A stretch of DNA of 64,000 nt from DATBSK01 sp964532485 (GCA_964532485.1 CAZHKE010000011.1:1-64000); one strand, 5' to 3'; shown: positions 49,780 through 60,007, numbered from the stretch's first letter. Numbers and translations are program-made. Notes: generated by a model not told the origin, from the letters alone.

Positions 49780-50681
49780 CAGCTCGGGGCGTCACCGTCG
49801 CCGCTGGGCCCGACCGGGCGGATGAGACCCTCCTGCATCACGGTGACGGCGAGCGCGCCGTCGTCACGGAACACGTGCCCGAGCGCGAGGCCGCGTGCGT
49901 TCGACGCCGATGGGCTCATCTGGTGGTAGAGGAGCCAGTCGTCGGCTCGGAAGGGCCGGTGGAACCACATCGCGTGGTCGAGGCTGGCCATCTGGAAGTT
50001 GCCGTTGTACTCGATCGCGTGCGGCAGCGTCGCGGTGTCGAGCAACGAGAGGTCGGACGCGTACGCGACGACGCATGCGTGGAGCAGCGGTTCGTCGGGC
50101 AACGTGCCGTTGGTGCGGATCCACACGTCCTGCGTCGGCTCGCGTGGTCCGGGTGCGAGCCACTTCGGGTCGTCCACGGGACGCGAGTCGATCGGTCGCT
50201 CGCGCCCCAGCCAGTCGATGAAGTCCTGACTGAAGCGGCCCAGGTGCGGTTCGATGCGCTCTCGGAAGCTCGGGAGCTCGTCCGGGGCTGGCACCACCGG
50301 CATGGGCATCGCATGGTCCGGGCCCGGTTCGACGATCTGGAACGATGCCGCGAGGTTGAAGATGGCCCTGCCGTGCTGGATCCCGACGACGCGGCGTGTC
50401 GCGAACGACCGACCGTCGCGGATGCGATCGACTTCGTAGACGATCGGGACATTCGGGTCACCGGGCCGGAGGAAGTAGGAGTGCAGCGAGTGGACCGGCC
50501 GGTGGGGGTCGACCGTCCGGCCCGCGGCGACCAGCGCCTGCGCGGCGACCTGACCACCGAAGACACGCTGCTGGTCCTCGTCCGGGCTCCGGCCACGGAA
50601 GAGGTTGACCTCGAGCGGCTCGAGCTCGAGCAGGACCAGGAGCTCCGCGAGCGGTCCGGTCGTCGCGACCTCGTCGGTCAT
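49779..50681 (-). CDS. Acyl-CoA thioesterase II (TesB-like)
   Basis: 300 residues with double hot-dog fold. N-terminal RVFGGQVAAQALVAAGRTV and LHSYFLRPGD are the TesB signature; the second half has LDHAMWFHRPFRADDWLLY, holding the catalytic Asp. It hydrolyses medium and long acyl-CoAs in the cytoplasm. ATG overlaps the phosphofructokinase stop (ATGA). Confidence 0.93.
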   Translation of the reverse strand: MTDEVATTGPLAELLVLLELEPLEVNLFRGRSPDEDQQRVFGGQVAAQALVAAGRTVDPHRPVHSLHSYFLRPGDPNVPIVYEVDRIRDGRSFATRRVVGIQHGRAIFNLAASFQIVEPGPDHAMPMPVVPAPDELPSFRERIEPHLGRFSQDFIDWLGRERPIDSRPVDDPKWLAPGPREPTQDVWIRTNGTLPDEPLLHACVVAYASDLSLLDTATLPHAIEYNGNFQMASLDHAMWFHRPFRADDWLLYHQMSPSASNARGLALGHVFRDDGALAVTVMQEGLIRPVGPSGDGDAPS

Positions 50682-51706
50682 CCGAAGAACACCTCGGCCT
50701 CGGCGAGGCGCTCCGGTGGCACGGTCTTGAGCTGGCCGACAGCATCGGCGATCGGGACGCGGACGATCTCGGTGCCTCGCAGCGCGACCATGATGTCGAA
50801 GTCACCGTCGTCGACGGCATCGACGGCAGCAAGCCCGAAGCGCGTCGCGAGGATGCGGTCGTAGGCGGTGGGTGTGCCCCCGCGCAGCAGGTGACCGAGC
50901 ACGACGACCCGGGTCTCGAAGCCGGTGCGCTGCTCGAGCTCGGGCGCGAGCCGGGCCGCGATGCCGCCGAGGCGCACGTGACCGAAGTCGTCGACCCCGG
51001 CTTCCTGAGTCTCCATCGTGCCCTCGAGCGGCACTGCGCCCTCGGCAACGACGACGATCGAGTAACCCGCACCCCGAGTGTGACGGTGGCGGAGGCGCTC
51101 GGCGAGCTCGTCGACGTCGAACGGCAGCTCGGGGACCAGGATCGCGTCCGCACCGCCCGCCAGCCCGGAGTGCAGCGCGATCCACCCGGCGTGGCGCCCC
51201 ATGACCTCGACGACGAGGACGCGATCGTGGCTCTCGGCCGTCGTGTGCAGCCGGTCGAGCGCCTCGGCGGCGATCTGCACCGCGGTGTCGAAGCCGAAGG
51301 TGTAGTCGGTGGCCGACAGGTCGTTGTCGATGGTCTTCGGGACGCCCACGCAGCGCACACCTTCCCCGGCCAGCCGATGCGCGACGCCGAGCGTGTCCTC
51401 GCCGCCGATCGCGATCAGCGCATCGACGTGCTCGCGAGCGAGCGTCCCCTGCAGGGACTCGATGCTGCCCGCCTCCTTGTACGGGTTCGTGCGCGACGTC
51501 CGGAGGATCGTGCCGCCGCGGCGCAGCAGACCCCGTGTCGCCTCGGTCGTGAGCTCGGTGACCTCGCCGTCGATGACGCCGCGCCAGCCGCGGTGGAACC
51601 CGAGGATCTGGTGCCCGCGGATTCCCTCGCCCTTGCGCACGACCGCCCGGATGACCGCGTTGAGACCGGGGCAGTCGCCGCCACCGGTGAGGATCCCGAT
51701 TCGCAT
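50678..51706 (-). CDS. 6-phosphofructokinase, diphosphate-dependent type by sequence
   Basis: 342 residues. N-terminal IGILTGGGDCPGLNAVIRAVV, then AIGGEDTLGVAHRL, VPKTIDNDL, GFDTAV and EVMGRHAGWIAL. Two positions decide the phosphoryl donor. GGEDT has Asp where ATP enzymes have Gly (E. coli 104), and PKTIDND has Lys where ATP enzymes have Gly (E. coli 124). Both are the diphosphate-using residues, as in the Amycolatopsis enzyme. It catalyses reversible fructose-6-P/fructose-1,6-bisP conversion. ATG 51706 with AGGA upstream. Heads the pfp-tesB-aldolase-SDR-LmbE operon and diverges from the 51747 gene. Confidence 0.92.
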   Translation of the reverse strand: MRIGILTGGGDCPGLNAVIRAVVRKGEGIRGHQILGFHRGWRGVIDGEVTELTTEATRGLLRRGGTILRTSRTNPYKEAGSIESLQGTLAREHVDALIAIGGEDTLGVAHRLAGEGVRCVGVPKTIDNDLSATDYTFGFDTAVQIAAEALDRLHTTAESHDRVLVVEVMGRHAGWIALHSGLAGGADAILVPELPFDVDELAERLRHRHTRGAGYSIVVVAEGAVPLEGTMETQEAGVDDFGHVRLGGIAARLAPELEQRTGFETRVVVLGHLLRGGTPTAYDRILATRFGLAAVDAVDDGDFDIMVALRGTEIVRVPIADAVGQLKTVPPERLAEAEVFFG

Positions 51707-51733
51707 TGCCAGCAATCCTGGCAGGCCGATCGC

Positions 51734-51739
51734 TACCCT
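51734..51739 (+). promoter_or_regulatory. -10 hexamer TACCCT, leaderless start at GTG 51747
   Basis: TACCCT followed by 7 bases and GTG. It lies in the 40-bp gap to the divergent phosphofructokinase gene. Confidence 0.6.
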
Positions 51740-51746
51740 CGTCGCC

Positions 51747-52202
51747 GTGCGCACGAGCACCCAGCGGATCACGGCGGCCGCCGAGGCGACGCTCGCACCC
51801 GGTGAGCGCGTGACGACGACGGGTACCGGCTGGGCCGCTGCACGGCGCGACAAGGTCCCGCTGCTGTTCCAGGCGCGACGCCAGTACTGGTTCGCGCTCA
51901 CCGATCGGCGGCTGCTCGTCTTCGAGCGCCGCCGCCGTGGGCCGACCGCCGACGACCTCGTGCTCGGGAAGCGCTTCGACTTCTTCACCCTCGAGGCCGT
52001 CAAGCGCGCCCGTCCGCTGCTCCAGGTGCGCATCAAGGGCGCGAACGGGCGCCGCCAGGTGCTGGAGTTCCGGCCTGGCCAGCGAAGCATCGGCACCGAG
52101 CTCGTCGACCGTGTGCAGGGCCAGCCGGCACGGGCTCACGCACGCGCCGCGGGGGACGCGGCCGCCGACGCGACGACGGCGGCGTTCTGGGGTGAGCGCT
52201 AG
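51747..52202 (+). CDS. Unknown protein with a PH-like domain
   Basis: 151 residues from GTG 51747. The middle reads YWFALTDRRLLVFER..., typical of bacterial PH-like (bPH) domains (T-D-R-R-L-hydrophobic), followed by LEAVKRARPLLQVRIKG. The C-terminus is Ala-rich and low-complexity (about 130-148). No membrane helix or signal peptide, so it is cytoplasmic. It ends 10 bases before glpK and may be cotranscribed with it. The function is not known. Confidence 0.75.
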   Translation: MRTSTQRITAAAEATLAPGERVTTTGTGWAAARRDKVPLLFQARRQYWFALTDRRLLVFERRRRGPTADDLVLGKRFDFFTLEAVKRARPLLQVRIKGANGRRQVLEFRPGQRSIGTELVDRVQGQPARAHARAAGDAAADATTAAFWGER

Positions 52203-52212
52203 GCCGTCGGTG

Positions 52213-53712
<1,500 letters not shown>

Positions 53713-53775
53713 TCCGACTCGTCGCCCGCCACGCACGGAGGTTCACACCCTGCGGGCGCGAGCGTCGCATGCCGG

Positions 53776-53802
53776 GACGAGGTGGTGGGGGCGCGCCTCG
53801 TC
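53776..53802. terminator. Possible hairpin between glpK and plsC-like gene
   Basis: GACGAGG pairs with CCTCGTC across a 13-base loop, overlapping the plsC-like stop. It is the only clear inverted repeat in the 88-bp convergent gap. Confidence 0.4.
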
Positions 53803-54508
53803 AGGCCGCGGTCGCAGCGGTGAGCGTCGGGACCTGTGCCACCTCGACCGGGACGTCTTCGGCCTTCTTGGTCGCATAGGTGTTCCGGTACTCGTAGCGT
53901 CCGCACAGCTGCACGATCTCGAACATCACCTCGTCGGTCAGCTGGCGCAGCGCGAGCCGCTCGTCGGCGCTCGCGCGGTGCTCGGCTGCGATCGGGCTTC
54001 CGAAGCACACGTGCACGGTGCGGAAGAGGCGCGGCACCTTCTTCTCGGTGGGCTGGCACTCGTCGGTGCCGACGAGCCCGACCGGCACGACCGGGGCGCC
54101 GGTGCGCATCGCGAGCCGCGCCACGCCCGTGTGCCCGCGGTGTGTGTAGCCGTCGCGGCTGCGTGTGCCCTCCGGATAGATGCCGAAGACGCCGCCGCGC
54201 TGGAGCACCTCGGTCGCGGCGCCCAGCGCGCTCTCGCTCGCGGTGCCGCCATCGCGACGGATCGGGATCTGCCCGACGGAGCGGAAGAACCAGGCGGTCT
54301 TGACGTCGTCGAAGTACTCGGCCTTGGCAACGTAGGTGACCCGTCGCCGGATCACGAGCGGCAGGAAGATCGAGTCCAGGAACGACCGGTGGTTCGCCGC
54401 CAGGATCACCGGGCCCCGCGTCGGCAGGTGCTCTCGACCCTCGACCTTCACGCGGTAGACGACCCGCAAGATCGGCGTGAGCACGACCTTCATCAGCCAG
54501 TACGCCAT
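53801..54508 (-). CDS. 1-acylglycerol-3-phosphate O-acyltransferase (PlsC-like)
   Basis: 235 residues. Acyltransferase motifs in order: NHRSFLD (HX4D, about 40-46), GQIPIRRDGG, and YPEGTRSRDG (about 110-119). An amphipathic or membrane helix at the N-terminus fits the membrane-bound family. It probably adds the second acyl chain to lysophosphatidate. ATG 54508 is 10 bases after TAGTCT; the longer frame upstream runs through the aminotransferase gene and is rejected. Confidence 0.93.
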   Translation of the reverse strand: MAYWLMKVVLTPILRVVYRVKVEGREHLPTRGPVILAANHRSFLDSIFLPLVIRRRVTYVAKAEYFDDVKTAWFFRSVGQIPIRRDGGTASESALGAATEVLQRGGVFGIYPEGTRSRDGYTHRGHTGVARLAMRTGAPVVPVGLVGTDECQPTEKKVPRLFRTVHVCFGSPIAAEHRASADERLALRQLTDEVMFEIVQLCGRYEYRNTYATKKAEDVPVEVAQVPTLTAATAA

Positions 54509-54518
54509 CTGCGCGCTC

Positions 54519-54524
54519 AGACTA
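54519..54524 (-). promoter_or_regulatory. -10 hexamer TAGTCT, near-leaderless
   Basis: Minus-strand TAGTCT followed by 10 bases and the acyltransferase ATG. The predicted leader is 3-4 nt. Confidence 0.45.
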
Positions 54525-54567
54525 GAGCCAGATCGGCGACGGGACGAGGGCCTCGGCCGGAGATGCG

Positions 54568-55749
54568 CTAGCCGAGCTTGGTCAGCGCGCGCCGGATGTT
54601 GCGCACCGCCTGGGTGATCCGCTGCTCGTTCTCGACCAGCGCGAAGCGCACGAACCCCTCGCCGCCAGGCCCGAACCCCACGCCCGGAGACACCGCGACC
54701 TTTGCATCGCGCACGAGCAGCTTCGCGAACTCGATGCTGCCGAGCTCCTCGTAGGGCTCCGGGATCGGCGCCCAGGCGAACATCGTGCCTCGGGGTCGCT
54801 CGATCCCCCATCCCGCGCGTGCGAGCCCGTCCACCAACACGTTGCGGCGGCCGCGGTAGATCGCGTTCACCTCGCGAGGGAAGTCGGGAGCCTCGTTCAT
54901 CGCGACGGTCGCCGCGATCTGGACGGGTTGGAACGTCCCGTAGTCGAGATAGCTCTTCAGCTTCGCGAGGGCGGCGACGACCTCGGCATTGCCGAGCACG
55001 AAGCCCATCCGCCAACCGGCCATCGAGAACGACTTCGTGAGCGTGTACAGCTCGACCGCGACGTCCGTCGCGCCCGGCACCTGGAGGATCGACGGCGGGT
55101 CGTAGCCGTCGAACCCGAGGTCGGAGTACGCGAAGTCGTGGACGAGCAAGATCTCGTGCTCCCGCGCGAAGTCGACCATGCGCTGCATGAACGCGAGATC
55201 GACGCACGCGGTCGTCGGGTTGTGGGGGAAGGACAGCACGATCACCCGAGGCCGCGGCCAGGACTCCTCCCACGCCTCCAGAAGGTTCTCGAAGAAGTCG
55301 TGCTCCCCACCGAGGCGCACGTGACGAATCTCGGCACCCGCGAAGAGCGGACCCCAGATGTGGATCGGGTAGGAGGGGCTCGGCACCATCGCCGCGTCAC
55401 CAGGGCCGAGCAGCACCCACATCAGGTGCGAGAACCCCTCTTTCGCGCCGATCGTGGAGCAGGCCTGGGTCTCGGGGTCGAGCTCCACGCCGAACTTGCG
55501 GCGATAGAGGTCGGTCACGGCGAGCCGGAGCTTGGGGATCCCGCGGCTCATCGAGTAGCGGTGGTTCCGCGGGTTCTGGATCGCCTCGCACACCTTCTCG
55601 AGCGCGACCGGCGGGGGCGTCAGGTCGGGGTTGCCGAAGCCGAGGTCGATCACGTCCTCCCCCGCGCGCCGGGCCTCGATCTTCAGTGAGTCGATGGTGG
55701 CGAAGACGTACGGTGGCAACGCGTTGATGCGCCGGAACTCGAGCGGCAT
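54568..55749 (-). CDS. Alanine-type class I/II aminotransferase (AlaC/YfbQ-like)
   Basis: 393-residue PLP enzyme. LGFGNPDLTPPP, HRYSMSRGIPKLR, PSPSYPIH, SFPHNPTTACVD, VHDFAYSDLGFDGY and the PLP-lysine segment YTLTKSFSMAGWRMGF all match the alanine/valine-type group near AlaC and the LL-diaminopimelate aminotransferases. AlaC makes alanine from pyruvate; the specificity cannot be read. ATG 55749 is exactly 6 bases after TACCGT. Confidence 0.93.
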   Translation of the reverse strand: MPLEFRRINALPPYVFATIDSLKIEARRAGEDVIDLGFGNPDLTPPPVALEKVCEAIQNPRNHRYSMSRGIPKLRLAVTDLYRRKFGVELDPETQACSTIGAKEGFSHLMWVLLGPGDAAMVPSPSYPIHIWGPLFAGAEIRHVRLGGEHDFFENLLEAWEESWPRPRVIVLSFPHNPTTACVDLAFMQRMVDFAREHEILLVHDFAYSDLGFDGYDPPSILQVPGATDVAVELYTLTKSFSMAGWRMGFVLGNAEVVAALAKLKSYLDYGTFQPVQIAATVAMNEAPDFPREVNAIYRGRRNVLVDGLARAGWGIERPRGTMFAWAPIPEPYEELGSIEFAKLLVRDAKVAVSPGVGFGPGGEGFVRFALVENEQRITQAVRNIRRALTKLG

Positions 55750-55755
55750 GACCTC

Positions 55756-55761
55756 ACGGTA
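55756..55761 (-). promoter_or_regulatory. -10 hexamer TACCGT of the aminotransferase, leaderless
   Basis: Minus-strand TACCGT followed by 6 bases and ATG 55749. Confidence 0.6.
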
Positions 55762-55802
55762 CCGCGACCTCCTCGCGCACCGGCATCCATTGCCCGTCCC
55801 GG

Positions 55803-55808
55803 TACCCT
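55803..55808 (+). promoter_or_regulatory. -10 hexamer TACCCT, near-leaderless start at ATG 55818
   Basis: TACCCT followed by 9 bases and the HAD ATG. The predicted leader is about 3 nt. Confidence 0.5.
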
Positions 55809-55817
55809 CGATCGGTC

Positions 55818-56531
55818 ATGGACGAGCTGACCGACGTCGACGCCGTACTGATCGACGTCGGCGGAGTCCTCGTGCTGCCCGCCGATGAGCGCGTGCACGG
55901 CGCGCTCGAGCGACTCGACGTCGAGACCGATTCGCTCGACCTCCATCGCGCGCACTACGAGGGCATCGGAGCGCTCGGTGGTGGACCCGTCGGTCATCAT
56001 GCCGACGGGCTCACGATCTGGCACGCGTACAACCGTGCCTACGCACGCGTCTGCGGGATCGACGACGACAGGCTCGACGAGGCGACGACGGTGCTGCTCG
56101 AAGAGTTCGGCCGGGGCGACATCTGGCGCCAGGTCATCCCCGGCGCCCGCGCCGCGCTCGCGGGTCTCGCGGCGCGTGGCCTGCACCTCGCGATCGTCTC
56201 GAACGCCGACGGCACGGTCGAGGCAGACCTCCGTGCGTACGAGATCTGCCAGGTCGGCCCCGGCTCGGGCGTGACGGTCGGGGCGATCCTCGACTCGACC
56301 GTGGCCGGCGTCGCCAAGCCGGACCCCGAGATCTTTCGGCGCGCACTCGACGCGCTCGGCGTCTCGCCCGAGCGGGCGATCCACGTCGGCGATACGCCGG
56401 CTGCGGACGTCGCGGGAGCGAGGGCCGCCGGCGTCCGCCCCGTGCTCATCGACCCGTACGACCTCCACGCCGACGTCGACTGCCTGCGCGCACCGTCCCT
56501 CGCGGCCGTGCTCGCGATGCTCCCCGCCTAA
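55818..56531 (+). CDS. HAD-superfamily hydrolase
   Basis: 237 residues. Motif I is LIDVGGVLVLP: the nucleophile Asp is present, but Gly replaces the usual second Asp (D-x-G-G form seen in some HAD branches). Motif II Ser is in IVSNADG, motif III Lys in GVAKPDPEIF, motif IV HVGDTPAADVAGARAAG. The cap is of the helical (subclass I) type. Substrate unknown. Followed 44 bases later by the crotonase gene; a shared transcript is likely. Confidence 0.9.
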   Translation: MDELTDVDAVLIDVGGVLVLPADERVHGALERLDVETDSLDLHRAHYEGIGALGGGPVGHHADGLTIWHAYNRAYARVCGIDDDRLDEATTVLLEEFGRGDIWRQVIPGARAALAGLAARGLHLAIVSNADGTVEADLRAYEICQVGPGSGVTVGAILDSTVAGVAKPDPEIFRRALDALGVSPERAIHVGDTPAADVAGARAAGVRPVLIDPYDLHADVDCLRAPSLAAVLAMLPA

Positions 56532-56575
56532 CATCACCGCTCCTCGATGACCGCACGACGACGGAGGAGGACCGA

Positions 56576-57394
56576 ATGAGCGAGTCCCTCGAGCGGCTCG
56601 ACATCTCGAACGACGACTGCATCGTCGAACGCGACGGGCCGGTCGTGATCATCACCATGAACCGGCCCGAGAAGAAGAACTCGCTCAGCGCCACGATGCT
56701 CGTCGGATTGGCCGACGCGTACACCTACGTCGACGACACGGACGAGGTGCGCGCCGCGATCCTCACCGGCGCGGGCGGGACGTTCTCGTCGGGGATGGAC
56801 CTCGTCTCGATGAACGCGCCGCGCAGCGAGTACGTGGAGCAGCGCATGAGCGAAGAGCCGAACCTCCACTGGAAGGGTCTGCTGCGCGACTACCGCTGCT
56901 CGAAGCCGATGATCGCTGCCGTCGAGGGCCACGCGGTCGCCGGCGGCACCGAGATGCTCCAGGGCACCGACATCCGCATTGCCGGCGAGGGCGCGATCTT
57001 CGGCGTGTGGGAGGGCAAGCGCGGCCTCTTCCCGCTCGGCGGCTCGGCCTGCCGGTTGCCCCGCCAGATCCCCTACACCATCGCCATGGACATCCTGCTG
57101 TCGTCGCGACCGGTGACCGCGATCGAGGCGAAGGAGATCGGGCTCGTCGGGCGTGTCGTGCCCGACGGTCAGGCCTTGTCCGCGGCGCGCGCGGTGGCCG
57201 CGCAGGTCGCCGCGTGTGGTCCGCTGTCGACACGAGCGATCCTGCGCGCGTGGCGCGAGACCGAGCACATGTCCGATGCAGAGGCGATGCAGCACCAGGA
57301 TCCGATCGGCTGGGAGGTCTTCGCCAGCGAGGACGCCAAGGAGGGCCCGAAGGCGTTCGCCGAGAAGCGCGAGCCGGTCTTCCGGGGTCGGTGA
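56576..57394 (+). CDS. Enoyl-CoA hydratase/isomerase family protein (crotonase)
   Basis: 272 residues. MNRPEKKNSLSATM, GAGGTFSSGMDL (oxyanion hole) and AVEGHAVAGGTEMLQGTDIRIA (second oxyanion glycine) are present. Glu occurs near the first catalytic position in the second segment; the other acid is not obvious, so it may be an isomerase or another crotonase activity. Strong GGAGGAGG ribosome site before the ATG. Convergent with the F420 oxidoreductase gene (4-base gap). Confidence 0.9.
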   Translation: MSESLERLDISNDDCIVERDGPVVIITMNRPEKKNSLSATMLVGLADAYTYVDDTDEVRAAILTGAGGTFSSGMDLVSMNAPRSEYVEQRMSEEPNLHWKGLLRDYRCSKPMIAAVEGHAVAGGTEMLQGTDIRIAGEGAIFGVWEGKRGLFPLGGSACRLPRQIPYTIAMDILLSSRPVTAIEAKEIGLVGRVVPDGQALSAARAVAAQVAACGPLSTRAILRAWRETEHMSDAEAMQHQDPIGWEVFASEDAKEGPKAFAEKREPVFRGR

Positions 57395-57398
57395 CGAC

Positions 57399-58205
57399 CT
57401 AGCCGAGCAGGGGTCGCACTCGCTCCCCGAGCCGCTGGGCGTTCTCGGGGTCCTGCGAGTCGACCGGCCCGACGATCGCCCACGCCGCGCCGGCCTTCGC
57501 GAACGCGTCGAGCTGGCGCGCCGCACCCTCGGGACCGCCGACGATCGTGCCAGGCGGCGCCCCGAGGCGCGCCGCCTTCTGGGCTGCGAGGTCCTCGCTG
57601 TCGTCGAGGACCAGCAGACCGCCCCAGGTGCACTCGAACTCGGGGCGCTCCGACCGACGGCTCGTATCAGCGGCCTCGGTCCCGAACGCAGCCGCATCAC
57701 CGCCCCATCCGTTCCATCCGTCCGCGTCGCGTGCCGCGACGGCGCGAATCGCGGGATGGTGTCCGCCGACCCAGACCCGCGCGCCGCGATCTCTCGAGGC
57801 CTGCACCGCGGCCTCCAGCGCGCCGATCCGCTCCGCAACCGTCCGGAACCCGAGGCCGAACGACTCGTTCTCCTCACGGCTCTGCGAGTCGCCGGAGCCG
57901 ATCGCGGCCACGACCCGGCCCGGCGCGATTCGGGCGATGGTCCGGACGCTCGCCGCGAGCGTCGCTGCCGGGCGCAGCCAGGCGCGGAACACGAGGGCGC
58001 CCACGGCGATCCGAGACGTCACGGCACCGACGGCGCCGAGCAGCGAGACGCCCTCGATCGCGGGGCGGCGCGTCTCCCCGCCATCGCGGAACAGGTGGTC
58101 GTACACGAAGACACCGTCGAGCCCGGCTTCCTCCGCGGCGCGAGCGACCGAGAGCGGGATCGCCGGATCCTCGACGAACGACGGCAGGGTGAGGCCGAGC
58201 TTCAC
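57399..58205 (-). CDS. LLM-class F420-dependent oxidoreductase
   Basis: 268 residues, luciferase-like barrel. N-terminal KLGLTLPSF..DP, AEEAGLDGVFVYDHLF, TSRIAVGALV, and RVWVGGHHPAIRAVAARDADGWN fit the actinobacterial F420-using branch rather than FMN luciferases. This agrees with npdG elsewhere in the window. Substrate unknown. GTG overlaps the ROK kinase stop (GTGA), making it the last gene of a four-gene run from the SRPBCC protein. Confidence 0.9.
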   Translation of the reverse strand: MKLGLTLPSFVEDPAIPLSVARAAEEAGLDGVFVYDHLFRDGGETRRPAIEGVSLLGAVGAVTSRIAVGALVFRAWLRPAATLAASVRTIARIAPGRVVAAIGSGDSQSREENESFGLGFRTVAERIGALEAAVQASRDRGARVWVGGHHPAIRAVAARDADGWNGWGGDAAAFGTEAADTSRRSERPEFECTWGGLLVLDDSEDLAAQKAARLGAPPGTIVGGPEGAARQLDAFAKAGAAWAIVGPVDSQDPENAQRLGERVRPLLG

Positions 58206-59161
58206 CGGCGCCCGATGAGCTCGCGTGCGAGCGCCGCCGCGCCCACCATCCCGGCGGCATCACCGAGCTCGCCTGCGACGATCGGCACCTCGGGTCGCTG
58301 CGCCGAGCCCTCGAGGTGACCGGCGAACGACTCGCGAAGCGGCTCGAGCAGCGCGTCGCCGAGCTCGACGAGGCCACCCGACACGACCACGATCTCGGGG
58401 TCGAGGATGTTGCTCAGGCCGGCGAGCCCGAGGGCGACGAGTCGCGCGTACTCCTCGAGGATGGCGACGCCGTCGGCTTCACCGGCCTGGGCGCTGTCGC
58501 CGACGAGCACGCCGCTGACGGCGCTCGCGTCGCCCCCGGCGCGCGCCAGCACGCGCGGCGCCGTGCCTGCCGCGGCGCGTGAACGACCGAGCTGCCCGAG
58601 CGCCGTGCCCGAGGCCATCGCCTCCCAATGGCCGATCTCGCCGCATGCACACGTGGGACCGGCCGGGTCGAGCTGCCAGTGACCGATCTCGGCGGCGAAG
58701 CCGTGCGCGCCGCGAAGCAGGCGACCGCCGGCGATGATCCCTCCACCGATCCCCGTGCCGAGGGTGACGAGGAGTCCGTTCGGGTGCCCGCGCAGCGCGC
58801 CGTGGCACGCCTCGCCCCAGGCCGCGACGTTTGCGTCGTTGTCGACGACCACCGGCAGCTGCACGACGTCCTCCACGAGAGACCGGAGTGGCACGTGCAC
58901 GAACATCGGGAGGTTCGGCGCGTAGTGCACGACGCCGTCGGCATCGATCATCCCGGCCGCGCCGATCCCCACGGCCGCCGGCTCCGCGGCCGACACCTCG
59001 TCGAACGCGTGGGCGACCGTCTCGGCGAGGTCGTCGAGCGCCTTCGGCGCGGGCACGCGGCACTCGTCCACGACGCGTCCGGCCGCATCGACGACCCCGA
59101 CGCGAAGGTTCGTCCCGCCGAGGTCGATCCCGACCGTCGGCGCCGGATCCGGCTCGCTCAC
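58202..59161 (-). CDS. ROK-family sugar kinase (glucokinase-like)
   Basis: 319 residues. GIDLGGTNLRVGVVD phosphate loop, VVVDNDANVAAWGE catalytic segment, GTGIGGGIIAGG, then the ROK zinc site GHWQLDPAGPTCACGEIGHWE. In typical ROK proteins this ends G-C-x-E; here the third cysteine is His (GHWE), leaving His-Cys-Cys-His as possible ligands. Likely phosphorylates glucose with ATP or polyphosphate. GTG start overlaps the stop of the 59158 gene (GTGA). Confidence 0.93.
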   Translation of the reverse strand: MSEPDPAPTVGIDLGGTNLRVGVVDAAGRVVDECRVPAPKALDDLAETVAHAFDEVSAAEPAAVGIGAAGMIDADGVVHYAPNLPMFVHVPLRSLVEDVVQLPVVVDNDANVAAWGEACHGALRGHPNGLLVTLGTGIGGGIIAGGRLLRGAHGFAAEIGHWQLDPAGPTCACGEIGHWEAMASGTALGQLGRSRAAAGTAPRVLARAGGDASAVSGVLVGDSAQAGEADGVAILEEYARLVALGLAGLSNILDPEIVVVSGGLVELGDALLEPLRESFAGHLEGSAQRPEVPIVAGELGDAAGMVGAAALARELIGRR

Positions 59162-59487
59162 TCGGCGAGATCGAGGGGCCGCACCGCGTCGTCCCGGTCC
59201 GCGGAGGCAGCCGTCGGCTCCGCCGGCGCGCGTGCGGTACGCACCGTCTGCTGCTCCTGCACCGCGCGGTCAGCCGCGTCGACGACGACCTGCACCGCGA
59301 GCACGAGCTCCTGGGCGGCCTTCACCACGTGCTCTGCGACGTCGGGACCCGCCTCCAGCAGCGCGCCGATGAGCGATTCCATCGCCGTCGGCGGCCCCAG
59401 CCCGGACCCTGATGCGCTCGCGTCGGACGTTGCCGACGTCGTGGCGTCGTCGGACGCGCGCGCGTCCTCACGCAAGGGCTCGCTCAT
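59158..59487 (-). CDS. Unknown acidic small protein
   Basis: 109 residues. N-terminus is Ser/Asp/Ala-rich and probably disordered (about 1-30). A helical middle (about 35-80, ESLIGALLEAGPDVAEHVVKAAQELVLAVQVVVDAADRAV) is amphipathic. The acidic end is PLDLAE. Not a recognised family. Coupled to the ROK kinase by GTGA and 16 bases after the SRPBCC gene. ATG start with GGAGCGGG upstream. Its place suggests a link to the SRPBCC protein, but that is inference. Confidence 0.75.
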   Translation of the reverse strand: MSEPLREDARASDDATTSATSDASASGSGLGPPTAMESLIGALLEAGPDVAEHVVKAAQELVLAVQVVVDAADRAVQEQQTVRTARAPAEPTAASADRDDAVRPLDLAE

Positions 59488-59503
59488 GTCACCCGCTCCT
59501 TGC

Positions 59504-59938
59504 TCATCGCTCCGCCTCCTTCTTGAGCTCCCGCAGTGCGGTGCCCATGATCATGCTCGCCGCCCGGCGCTTGACCAGTCCGGGGAGCGGCGCCGAGACG
59601 TCGACGACGAGGTCGTACGTCACCCGCGTGCCGTCGCCGTCCGCCTCGAAGCCGTACCGACCGTCGAGCTGACGCAACCAGTCACCCTCGACGAAGTGCC
59701 AGGAGAACGCGCCCGGAGCTTCGGCGTAGTCGTACTCGAGCACGTAGCGGATGCTCTTGCCGAGCCCCGCCACGCGATATTCCACGCGATTCCCACGGCC
59801 CTCGGCGTCGCGCTCGAGGATCTCGACCTGCTTCACATCGCGGGCCCACTCGGGATAGCGCTCGTAGTCGGTGGCGATCTCGAAGAGCCGCGCCGGAGCG
59901 GCGGCGACGGCGATGCGCTCATGAGCCTCGTCGGCCAT
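59504..59938 (-). CDS. SRPBCC/START-like polyketide cyclase-type protein
   Basis: 144 residues. HERIAVAAAPARLFEIATDYERYPEWARDVKQVEIL is the SRPBCC (Polyketide_cyc) N-terminus, followed by the beta-rich ligand cavity and a C-terminal helix LVKRRAASMIMGTALRELKK. A small hydrophobic-ligand binding fold; related actinobacterial proteins bind lipids or ubiquinone-like molecules. ATG 59938 fits the fold; the 15-codon upstream extension is doubtful. Promoter not evident. Confidence 0.88.
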   Translation of the reverse strand: MADEAHERIAVAAAPARLFEIATDYERYPEWARDVKQVEILERDAEGRGNRVEYRVAGLGKSIRYVLEYDYAEAPGAFSWHFVEGDWLRQLDGRYGFEADGDGTRVTYDLVVDVSAPLPGLVKRRAASMIMGTALRELKKEAER

Positions 59939-60007
59939 CCGCCCATCGAACCAAGCCGCCGCGAGCAGCGCAACCCGCGACACGTGCCCGCGTGCGCCGA
60001 GCGTGCG

